A DNA stretch of 9,949 nt, taken from contig DNGG01000422.1 of assembly GCA_003486675.1 (NCBI GenBank), positions 434-10,382 of the forward strand. Reading direction: 5' to 3'. The notes beneath the pieces are model-generated. The model made no database searches. It was not told the DNA's origin and worked only from the letters and a program-made list of their open reading frames with translations. Below, one piece after another: positions 1 through 6,246 of the stretch; the first letter of the stretch is position 1, and each line of letters begins with the position of its first letter. Source of the stretch: Cyanobacteria bacterium UBA11372 (GTDB lineage Bacteria; Cyanobacteriota; Cyanobacteriia; Cyanobacteriales; Aerosakkonemataceae). The translations under genes and the position numbers were made by a program.

Positions 1-227
1 GGTAATCGACCGGACATGATATCAATGACTCTTTTGAAAAAAGCTTGAAAACTCATAAGTTGTCAGGGAAGCTGAAAGAATTCTGGAGTTTCAGCATAGA
101 ATACGACGAAAGAATATTGTTTTATTTCACCGATGATGGAAAAGCTGTTTTTGTTGATATTGGTAGTCACGACGAGGTTTATGAGGACTCATCATTAACA
201 GTTTGGGCAGATTATTCACAAAAATAG
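1..227 (+). pseudogene. RelE/YafQ-like toxin, 3' part, probably frameshifted
   Basis: Reading in frame from base 6, the product contains NDSFEKSLKTHKLSGKL, then a F-W-S-F-S-I-E-Y-D segment and FVDIGSHDEVY. This is the usual second half of RelE/YafQ-type mRNA interferases of type II toxin-antitoxin systems (compare the family pattern DPFxPSLKTHKLSGKLxGFW...YDxR...DIGTHDEVY). Family members are about 90 residues, and roughly 70 codons are visible here. The frame is closed upstream by TAA at 3-5. Frame 2 at bases 2-16 reads V-I-D-R-T, which fits the expected preceding residues, so a one-base shift near base 17 may have broken the gene. The only start in the surviving frame is TTG at 45, with no Shine-Dalgarno sequence, and a product from it would lack the N-terminal half. 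About 14 residues follow the usual end at DEVY. No antitoxin is visible; it would lie left of the window. The family call is good; the broken state is inferred. Confidence 0.6.
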
Positions 228-245
228 TTGGCACGACAAAAATTT

Positions 246-1589
246 TCAACTTGAAGCAATAGCATCAGCAAAATAGTACTGATAGTTGTTTCGTCCGCAC
301 TTTTTTGCCTGATATAAGGCCACATCGGCATTTTGGAGCAACGTACTACTGTCTATACCATCCTGAGGATAAACCGCAATTCCTATACTAGCCGTCACAG
401 AAACGCAATGTTCTTCCAGAAAAAACTTAGGTTGCAGTGCTTCAATCAGTCTATGGGCAATATCGCTGGCATCTTCTCGACTGCGAATGTGAGGTAGGAG
501 TAGCACGAATTCATCCCCTCCCCAGCGAGCCAGCACATCTGTCTCTCTCAGACAAGCGAGAAGACGTTGGACGACAGTCTGTAACAACAGATCGCCAGCT
601 AAGTGACCTAGCTTATCGTTAACCTCCTTAAACCGATCTAAATCCAGAAACATCACGGCGAGCAGTTTTGAATTGTTCCCAATATCGCTCAATGCGGCAG
701 CAAATTTTTGATTAAACAAAATCCGATTTGGCAGGTTTGTCAGGGCATCATGCAATGCTTGATGCTTCACGATCGCTTCATTTTGCTTTTCCTGAGTAAC
801 ATCCCGAAAACTCCAGACCCTACCGACAATTTCACCCATTAGCTGTTGAGGGCGCAAATAATACTCAATAATGTTGCCATTTTTTAAATTAAAAAAATTG
901 CGTTTCTCTGTGTTAATCTGTGCAAACAATGTTTTAAAACTGAGGGCATCTGCCTCGATTAACTGAGCTAAAATGATATCTAATATATCGTCTTCATGAG
1001 CAGTTAATTCCGAGGATAAAAGGTTCCAAATTCTGGCGAACTTTTGATTAAAACTAACAACTTTTCCAGTCTTATCTAGCACAAGAATGCCATCGGCTGT
1101 AGCTTCTAGGGTTGCTAACAACAATGACAAAGAACTGTTCAACTTAGCATTAGTTTTCTTGAGCAATTCATTTTGCTCAGCTAATTGTTGCTCTTGTTGA
1201 AAGCGTCGCAAGGCTTCCGAAACGGTTAAAATCAGGTCGGTTTCATCCCAAGGTTTAGCAATGTATCGGTATAAGGCAGCAGCATTCACAACATTGCCAA
1301 CCGAATTGGCATCAGCGTTCCCAGTCAGCATAATTTTGAGGCTTTTGGGATATAGGGCATGGAGTCGAATCAATAAGGTATCTCCTCCCATCCCCTGCAT
1401 CTTCTGATCGGAAACGATCAGAGCAATATCTTTACCTTCTGCTGTCAATTCTGCACAGAGAGAAATAGCCTCTTCACCGCCACTGACAAGCTCAATGTCG
1501 TAGTTTCTACCGAAATGGCGCTTGAGTTGACCGCCCAAGCTCCTGAGAATATCCCACTCATCATCAACACAAACAATTGCCGATCCCAT
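246..1589 (-). CDS. Response regulator with PAS and GGDEF domains (diguanylate cyclase)
   Basis: This 447-residue soluble protein should make cyclic di-GMP from two GTP under control of a phosphorylated receiver. Domains in order: REC at about 4-125, with acidic D9/D10/E11, phospho-acceptor D61, T89 and K112 in a Y-I-A-K-P-W motif; a helical linker at about 126-155; a PAS-like domain at about 155-265 ending in W-S-F-R-D-V-T; and GGDEF at about 275-440. The cyclase domain has the L-T-N-L-P-N-R start, D-L-D-R-F-K (316-321), N324, and an intact R-W-G-G-D-E-F active site (355-361). An RxxD inhibitory site, R348-E-T-D351, lies five residues before GGDEF, so product feedback inhibition is likely. 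There is no EAL or HD-GYP domain. It is the last gene of the operon and starts 6 bp after the single-domain receiver gene. Its receiver resembles that neighbour closely, so both may be targets of the upstream kinase. That link is inferred from context. Confidence 0.92.
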   Translation of the reverse strand: MGSAIVCVDDEWDILRSLGGQLKRHFGRNYDIELVSGGEEAISLCAELTAEGKDIALIVSDQKMQGMGGDTLLIRLHALYPKSLKIMLTGNADANSVGNVVNAAALYRYIAKPWDETDLILTVSEALRRFQQEQQLAEQNELLKKTNAKLNSSLSLLLATLEATADGILVLDKTGKVVSFNQKFARIWNLLSSELTAHEDDILDIILAQLIEADALSFKTLFAQINTEKRNFFNLKNGNIIEYYLRPQQLMGEIVGRVWSFRDVTQEKQNEAIVKHQALHDALTNLPNRILFNQKFAAALSDIGNNSKLLAVMFLDLDRFKEVNDKLGHLAGDLLLQTVVQRLLACLRETDVLARWGGDEFVLLLPHIRSREDASDIAHRLIEALQPKFFLEEHCVSVTASIGIAVYPQDGIDSSTLLQNADVALYQAKKCGRNNYQYYFADAIASS

Positions 1590-1595
1590 CGTCTA

Positions 1596-1985
1596 TTAAC
1601 TCAACGCTGTACGAATAACTTGATGTAACTCTTCCTCAGTCCAAGGTTTATATAGGCAAGCATAAAGATTGGCTTGTTTTCTGGCACGCTCAATTGCTGC
1701 TTCGTCTGCCTGTCCTGTGAGCATCACAGTGACCACATTGGGAAATCGTCGATGAACTTCAGCTAAAAATTCATCTCCTCTGACATTTGGCATCAGCCAA
1801 TCAGAGACAATCGTGAGAATTTGGATTCCATCCTGTTCTAGCTCATCGATCGCAATCCAGGCTTCTTCAGCACTTTGGGCGACCTCATAGACATACTGAT
1901 TGCCAAAGCAACGTTTCAATTGTTCCTTTAGCACCTTCAAAATTGGAGCTTCATCATCTACACAAAGAATAGCAGCTTTAGACAT
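1596..1985 (-). CDS. Single-domain CheY-like response regulator
   Basis: This 129-residue protein is a stand-alone receiver domain with no output domain. It has the acidic pocket D10/D11/E12, phospho-acceptor D62 (S-D-W-L-M-P), T90 in V-M-L-T-G and K113 in Y-K-P-W. The ATG at 1985 is chosen over an upstream in-frame start at 2030 because GGAGGG (CCCTCC on the plus strand at 1994-1999) lies 8 nt before it. The longer frame would also run into the kinase gene and adds 15 residues outside the receiver fold. The gene begins 20 bp after the kinase stop and ends 6 bp before the diguanylate cyclase gene. The likely role is a phosphate-accepting partner of the kinase, either carrying the signal to another protein or competing with the REC-PAS-GGDEF protein for phosphate. 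The receiver identity is certain; the role is inferred from gene order. Confidence 0.92.
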   Translation of the reverse strand: MSKAAILCVDDEAPILKVLKEQLKRCFGNQYVYEVAQSAEEAWIAIDELEQDGIQILTIVSDWLMPNVRGDEFLAEVHRRFPNVVTVMLTGQADEAAIERARKQANLYACLYKPWTEEELHQVIRTALS

Positions 1986-1993
1986 GGTTAATT

Positions 1994-1999
1994 CCCTCC
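1994..1999 (-). promoter_or_regulatory. Ribosome binding site that sets the receiver start
   Basis: GGAGGG on the minus strand ends 8 nt before the ATG at 1985. It lies in the 20-bp gap after the kinase stop codon. It is the best Shine-Dalgarno match in this operon and supports the 129-residue form of the receiver. Confidence 0.75.
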
Positions 2000-2005
2000 A
2001 ATTGT

Positions 2006-4738
2006 TTAAACAGATTCTACGGGCAACCACACACGGAATTGAGTATGACCTGGTTGACTCTCTACTTGGATGCGCCCTTGGTGTTTGTCAACAATCTGCT
2101 GACAAATGTTTAGCCCCAGACCGCTTCCCTTGCCAGCCGGTTTGGTGGTGAAAAAGGCATCAAAGATTTTTGGCTGTATTTCGGTCGGAATACCAGCTCC
2201 ATTATCCGTAATGCTCACCTCAATCCCATTTTCCTGCTGACGGGTGGCAATGGTCAGCTTTCCTCCTGATTCCATCGCCTGGATGGCGTTGTGAATCAAG
2301 TTTGTCCAGACCTGAATCAGTTCGTCGGGGTAGCCCCAAATGGCAGGAATATTTTGATAATCTCGGATTAAATTGATATTGCGTTTGATTTGATTGTAAT
2401 AGATTTCGAGGGTAGTCTCTATCCCTTCAGTCACTTGGATTAACTGCTTTTCTTGACTTTGCTCAACACGAGCATAGCTTTTGAGGGCAAAAACTATTTT
2501 GGCAGAACGATCGACTGCCCGTATAATTGTTTGATTGTTGACAAAGGAGCAAGTTAAGTTGTATGCAAACTGCACGGCCCATTCACCGCGATCGCCCTTT
2601 AACAGGGGCAGCAAAAACTCCAGCTCTTCGCCGATGCCCATATCCATCAAGGAATCGGCAATACTTCTAGCATCTTGAATATCATGCTCTTGAAGGTAAG
2701 CGGTAATTTGGCGTTTGAGCGCGCGGTTTTCTTGAGTCGAAACCAACGGTTGGCTGCGGATCGCCCGATTGACGAGCTGAAAAAAGCTGTCTTGTTCTTC
2801 AGGGTTCAAACGCTGATGCAAATAAGGGAGTTCCTCGAGAGCTTCTTGTAGTGCCTTATGGGTGTTGCTTGCCGAGGCTTGGATCACACCCAAGGGATTA
2901 TTGATTTCATGAGCCACTCCCGCAATTAGTTGTCCCAACACGGCCATTTTTTCTTTTTGAATTAGCTCGAGTTGAGACTGCTGCAATTGCTTTAGCGCCT
3001 GCCTCAGTTCTGAAGATCGAGCTTGAATCTGGCGCACGGATTCGGCTTGTTTGAGCGCGATGCCCAGTTGTTCCCCAATCTGAGCTAACAACTGGACTTC
3101 ATCGGTATCCCATTTCCGAGGCGCGGTATTTTGGAAAGCCGTGAGCAGTCCCCACAAGCGATCGCCTTCAAAAATCGGAGCCACTGCATAAGCTCTGGCT
3201 TGAAATTCTTGGAGCAAGGCTACATGACAATCGGTGTGTCCTGCTGTATATATATCTGATATGGCAAAGGTTTCATTATTTGCGTAGCGTCCGCCCTTAG
3301 TTTCCATTAAGTGGGTATCCTCAATGGTTGGGGAAGCCCCAACTAAGGGTTTCCACCCAGCTGCCACCGATTCAAACAGAAAATCCCCGCTCCAATCTGG
3401 ATTGAAGCGATAGATGGTGACGCGATCGGCTTCTAGCAAGTGGCGCACTTCATCAGTGGCGGTTTGGCAGATGTCAGTCAAATCGAGGGAATGACGAATT
3501 TTATTGACGATTTTGACCAGGGTTTGCTGGCGGTTAATCGCTCGTTTTTGTTCGTTGGCTTGTTGGAGGGCAATCCCAAGCTGTTCGCCAATTTGAGCTA
3601 GCAATTCGATTTCATCGGCTTGCCAGTTGCGGGGTACAGAATTTTGGAAGGCGGTTAACAGTCCCCACAGATGATCGCCTTCAAAAATTGGGGCGATCGC
3701 ATAGGCTCTGGCTTGAAATTCTTCCAGCAACGCTACATGGCAATCCGAGTGTCCGGCGGTATAGATATCTGAGACAGCAAAGGTTTCATTCATTGCATAG
3801 CGTCCGCCGTGAGTTTCCATCAAGTGCGTATCTGCAATCGTCGGTATAACGCCCACCAACGACTGCCAACCTGGGGACACCGACTCAAAGATAAAGTCCC
3901 CACTCCAGTCCCAATTAAAGCGGTAGACGATCGCGCGATCGGCTTCTAACAACTGGCGCACTTCTTCTGTTGCCGTTTGGCAAATCTCTTCCCAATCCAG
4001 CGATTGTCGAATTCGATTGGTAATTTTGACCAAGGCTTTTTGACGCATCAGAGCTTTCTCTTGTGCCTGTGTTTGCGCCAGCAACGTCGCTTGCTGTTTA
4101 ATTTGTTCTAGATGCTCGGCTTGTTGCAATGCCACCGCAAAATAATCGGCAATTTTTTTGACGAATTCAATTTCTGAGAGTTGCCAAGCTCGCGGAGTTT
4201 TGCACTGATGAATGCACAGCAACCCCCACAACTCCTCCCCCTTGAGGACGGGAACGATCAGATTGGCGCGAATCTGGAATTGTTCGAGAATCCGAATATG
4301 ACAATCGCTCAGTTCTGCATTGTAAATATCCGCAACTGCTTGTACCCGCCCTTGAACATAGTGGGGGGCAAACTGCGAACCAAAACAATGGTCGTAAACT
4401 TTGGCTGCCAAGGCTGAGGGGAACTCTAAAGCCACATCTTCTGCCACAAACTCCCCTTGATCGCAGCCGCTACCGGGGATAAAGCGGAATACCCCCACGC
4501 GATCCGCATTGAGCAACTGCCGAATCTCCCTTGCCGTTGTGTTGAGGATGGTTTCCAAATCCAGAGACGAGCGAATTTTGTCGATGATGCTGGTTAATGT
4601 CTGCTGCTGCTCGATTTGCTGGAAAATTAGTTCAGTACACGACGCCAGTTGATATGCCGCTTGTTTAAGAGTATTAAATTGCTTATCAGGCACAGGTACG
4701 TTAGACATAGGCTGTAGTGAGATCGGACTACTCCTCAT
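2006..4738 (-). CDS. Soluble histidine kinase with three GAF domains, candidate cyanobacteriochrome
   Basis: A 910-residue protein from ATG 4738, where GGGA lies 6 nt upstream. An in-frame GTG at 4750 adds four residues and has no visible ribosome site. Residues below are counted from that GTG. GAF1 (about 57-210) contains D-H-C-F (120-123) and D-C-H (C150, H151). GAF2 (about 245-395) has C337-H338 and GAF3 (about 415-567) has C508-H509. These Cys-His pairs sit where cyanobacteriochromes attach bilin. A coiled coil (about 570-605) leads to the H-box V-A-H-E-I-N-N-P with H614. The ATPase domain has the N-box (N817, N821), D-N-G-A-G (849-853), the F-box and G-S-G-L-G-L (875-880). H-box to N-box spans about 200 residues instead of the usual 110 or so, because of an extra helical insert. 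There is no transmembrane segment and no PHY domain. It heads the operon with two response regulators. The kinase call is firm; bilin binding is inferred from motifs. Confidence 0.93.
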   Translation of the reverse strand: MRSSPISLQPMSNVPVPDKQFNTLKQAAYQLASCTELIFQQIEQQQTLTSIIDKIRSSLDLETILNTTAREIRQLLNADRVGVFRFIPGSGCDQGEFVAEDVALEFPSALAAKVYDHCFGSQFAPHYVQGRVQAVADIYNAELSDCHIRILEQFQIRANLIVPVLKGEELWGLLCIHQCKTPRAWQLSEIEFVKKIADYFAVALQQAEHLEQIKQQATLLAQTQAQEKALMRQKALVKITNRIRQSLDWEEICQTATEEVRQLLEADRAIVYRFNWDWSGDFIFESVSPGWQSLVGVIPTIADTHLMETHGGRYAMNETFAVSDIYTAGHSDCHVALLEEFQARAYAIAPIFEGDHLWGLLTAFQNSVPRNWQADEIELLAQIGEQLGIALQQANEQKRAINRQQTLVKIVNKIRHSLDLTDICQTATDEVRHLLEADRVTIYRFNPDWSGDFLFESVAAGWKPLVGASPTIEDTHLMETKGGRYANNETFAISDIYTAGHTDCHVALLQEFQARAYAVAPIFEGDRLWGLLTAFQNTAPRKWDTDEVQLLAQIGEQLGIALKQAESVRQIQARSSELRQALKQLQQSQLELIQKEKMAVLGQLIAGVAHEINNPLGVIQASASNTHKALQEALEELPYLHQRLNPEEQDSFFQLVNRAIRSQPLVSTQENRALKRQITAYLQEHDIQDARSIADSLMDMGIGEELEFLLPLLKGDRGEWAVQFAYNLTCSFVNNQTIIRAVDRSAKIVFALKSYARVEQSQEKQLIQVTEGIETTLEIYYNQIKRNINLIRDYQNIPAIWGYPDELIQVWTNLIHNAIQAMESGGKLTIATRQQENGIEVSITDNGAGIPTEIQPKIFDAFFTTKPAGKGSGLGLNICQQIVDKHQGRIQVESQPGHTQFRVWLPVESV
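3041..3532 (-). repeat. Internal tandem repeat, copy B (GAF3 of the kinase)
   Basis: This unit encodes residues 407-570 of the kinase (GTG numbering). By hand alignment about three quarters of its 164 residues match the unit at 3554-4045, with no gaps. The DNA is also visibly similar, for example around the G-G-R-Y and D-I-Y-T-A-G-H segments. The constant 171-residue offset points to duplication of one GAF domain together with its linker. Confidence 0.85.
3554..4045 (-). repeat. Internal tandem repeat, copy A (GAF2 of the kinase)
   Basis: This unit encodes residues 236-399 of the kinase and is the partner of the unit at 3041-3532. Both start at R-Q-x-x-L-V-K-I and end after E-Q-L-G-I-A-L-x-Q-A. 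The bilin-site Cys-His pair is kept in both copies. Confidence 0.85.
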
Positions 4739-4756
4739 GAGTATTCCCACAAATCA

Positions 4757-5068
4757 TTAGCGAATAATGAAGCTATTGTCAAATAATTCGAGGCTCAACG
4801 GCCAGACGCCAGGAATGTTAAGATTCTTGGCGATCGCGTATTCGTTGCCAAACTCCTCCAATTGCCGCACCAGCTCGATCGCCGCCTGACACTGCTCAGC
4901 CGCTGGCAATGCTCTATACACCGCTGTTCTAGATTCGACAATGGCGTAACCTGTAGTCAGGTATGGAAGGAAAGGTATTCGCGTCACTAAGTAGGTGCAG
5001 GTAAATAAAGTGAAAATAGTTATGCTTGCATAGGGCGGGAGCCAATGCCCACCCCACAAGAATTTCAT
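4757..5068 (-). CDS. Unrecognised short reading frame, probably the 3' end of a truncated gene
   Basis: I do not recognise this frame. Up to 103 codons are open, but only the last 60 or so look like real protein: from about Y-A-I-V-E-S through a helical E-L-V-R-Q-L-E-E-F-G-N segment to N-I-P-G-V-W-P-L-S-L-E and a TAA stop. Codon use there is natural, and a HIP1 octamer at 4830-4837 codes Ala-Ile-Ala. The first 27 or so codons read through the palindromic element at 4989-5130, and the ATG at 5068 lies in the loop of its central hairpin, so the N-terminus is probably not native. A GTG at codon 28 would give about 76 residues but lacks a ribosome site. The frame ends 18 bp before the kinase ATG, so it would be cotranscribed with the kinase if expressed. 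The most likely explanation is a gene whose 5' part was lost or replaced at the repeat. A genuine small protein is possible. Confidence 0.4.
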   Translation of the reverse strand: MKFLWGGHWLPPYASITIFTLFTCTYLVTRIPFLPYLTTGYAIVESRTAVYRALPAAEQCQAAIELVRQLEEFGNEYAIAKNLNIPGVWPLSLELFDNSFIIR

Positions 5069-5130
5069 ATCTCTTGTGGGGTGGGCGTCGGTGCCCGCGC
5101 AGTGTTTAGTTTATTTATCATCACCTACTT
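4989..5130. repeat. Compound palindromic intergenic repeat
   Basis: The core is a perfect 15-bp inverted repeat, GCCCACCCCACAAGA (5047-5061) and its complement (5072-5086), around a 10-nt loop. Outside it GCGGG (5035-5039) pairs with CCCGC (5094-5098) across unmatched 7-nt stretches. Each shoulder can fold on itself through GGGC/GCCC, so a cruciform or cloverleaf-like fold is possible. Further out, 4989-5009 (AAGTAGGTG then TAAATAAA) is mirrored at 5110-5130, with 18 of 21 positions matching. The arms are unequal: the left has about 13 nt more between core and outer repeat. No transposase is encoded. The look is that of a small non-autonomous or REP/MITE-like cyanobacterial repeat. It could also act as a hairpin in transcripts leaving either side. 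Confidence 0.7.
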
Positions 5131-5409
5131 ACTTGCTCTCAGTGTCATAGGGGCGGCTGGGTGGTTCTCGTCGATGATTATTCCTACAATACCCAAAACA
5201 TTTGCCGCGATCGCATCCACCCCTATTGCTGATATATTTTTTCCTCTAAAGCATTATTCCAGCCATAATTCCAAACCGACGAAGTATTATAGGATATTGA
5301 TTCAAAATCAATTTTTGATTCTATTGGGATATTTTATTGATATCTACTGATGCCATCAATAGTTGTCTGTAACCTAATATTTTAGCATATTTTATATTTA
5401 TGGTAATGA

Positions 5410-5703
5410 TTTGAGTCAAGTTTTACCATAGTTATTCGATACCAATATAACTGCGATCGCTTGTGGGGTTAGGGATCAAAAGGCTGGAGTGCGATCGCCA
5501 CCCAATTGGAGCATCTTAACCAAAACTTTTCTCACCCTGGCAGCGCCAAATTACAGCAGCAGAGCGGTTAGCCACGATTGGGTTGGAGCAAGCCGCAAGC
5601 CTTTGATTCACAAGCTTTTTACTCTCAAACCTCATACTATGCCCAACTGGGTCGAATTAATTTCAGCCAATTTCTTGCATTCGGTACCCGATCCGCTTTA
5701 TGA
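5410..5703 (+). pseudogene. Possible decayed coding stretch
   Basis: The frame read from 5410 is open to an amber stop at 5569-5571 and then open again to TGA at 5701. It gives a natural-looking, Gln- and Ser-rich sequence, including A-T-Q-L-E-H-L-N-Q-N-F before the stop and S-Y-Y-A-Q-L-G-R-I-N-F-S-Q-F-L after it. No start codon with a ribosome site and no family match is evident. It may be a gene remnant interrupted by one stop, or chance. Confidence 0.22.
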
Positions 5704-5861
5704 TTTCTTTAACATCAGGAGTCAAGCGGTAGGAGTACAGTGAAACACCAGAAACAATGCTTAGTTCCAGCACATTCTCCCAGATGCAGTCATCGCCAGC
5801 CAAAATACTTTGTCTGTCTCTAGCAACCTGGAAAAATCAAACTGCGTATCAGAAATAATAG

Positions 5862-5879
5862 AATTTATTGAAATAAATT
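5862..5879. promoter_or_regulatory. AT-rich palindrome before the mrp operon
   Basis: AATTTATT (5862-5869) and AATAAATT (5872-5879) form a perfect 8-bp inverted repeat with a 2-bp centre, ending 31 bp before the mrpC ATG. Its position and symmetry suit a repressor or activator dimer site near the promoter or in the 5' leader. AT-rich palindromes also arise by chance, and no regulator can be named. Confidence 0.35.
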
Positions 5880-5910
5880 ACATCAAACCCCTAGACCACA
5901 GGCAAGAGGC

Positions 5911-6246
5911 ATGTTAGAAGCATTTGTATTGGCAACAATATTGTGCGGATTTTTCGGCATCATCTTCAAAAAGAACCTGGTGATGAAGATCGTTTCGATG
6001 GATGTCATGAGTACAGGGGTAATCGCCTATTACGTGGTGGTGGCATCGCGAGATGGCTTGCTCACACCGATTATTTCAAAAGCCAAAAATGTGGCTTACG
6101 CCGATCCGGTTCCCCAGGCGGTGATCTTGACGGGGATTGTGATCGGGTTTTCGATTCAGGCTTTAATGCTCGTCGGTGTGATGAAACTGGCACGGGATAA
6201 TCCGACATTGGAAAGTAACGAGATCGAGAACAATAATACGCCATGA
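5911..6246 (+). CDS. mrpC: Mrp antiporter subunit C (NuoK-like)
   Basis: This 111-residue membrane protein is the NuoK-like subunit of the multisubunit Na+(K+)/H+ antiporter in the plasma membrane. It has three predicted membrane helices (about 3-20, 25-46 and 68-93). The family signature D-P-V-P-Q-A-V-I-L-T-G-I-V-I-G-F (65-80) is the counterpart of the PQALVLTAIVI motif of MrpC/MnhC. The tail is short, polar and Asn/Glu-rich. The ATG at 5911 is preceded by AGGCAAGAGG; AGGC about 8 nt upstream may serve as a weak ribosome site. It is the first gene of the operon, and its TGA overlaps the mrpD ATG as ATGA. NuoK/NdhE of complex I is the alternative, but the neighbours E, F, G and B decide for Mrp. 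Confidence 0.88.
   Translation: MLEAFVLATILCGFFGIIFKKNLVMKIVSMDVMSTGVIAYYVVVASRDGLLTPIISKAKNVAYADPVPQAVILTGIVIGFSIQALMLVGVMKLARDNPTLESNEIENNNTP

Larger units (their letters stand above)
5131..5910. other. Long intergenic region without a confident gene
   Basis: About 780 bp separate the repeat from mrpC. The stretch 5340-5450 is AT-rich. HIP1 octamers occur at 5207, 5453 and 5491. Plus-strand frames at 5045-5350 and 5489-5743 are open but show no family resemblance; the first begins inside the palindrome. A different frame over 5410-5703 looks more protein-like but is broken by a stop at 5569. The promoters of the divergent operons must lie in or next to this region, but no convincing -35/-10 pair could be picked by eye. 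Confidence 0.6.

Noticed and set aside
4167..4417. Overlapping open frames on both strands inside GAF1
   Set aside because: They are antisense or out of frame to a strongly conserved domain and have no independent support.
5047..5086. Rho-independent terminator
   Set aside because: The hairpin is strong, but no T-run follows on either strand and it lies far from any gene end. A repeat element explains it better.
5045..5350. Plus-strand open frame of 101 codons with a hydrophobic stretch
   Set aside because: It starts within the palindrome, has no ribosome site, resembles no family and degenerates into AT-rich sequence.
5461..5475. Second copy of the palindromic repeat (TTGTGGGGT recurs here)
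   Set aside because: Only nine bases match the core and no inverted partner is nearby.
5489..5743. Plus-strand open frame of 84 codons
   Set aside because: No ribosome site or recognisable motif; another frame over the same bases looks more protein-like, so this is probably chance.
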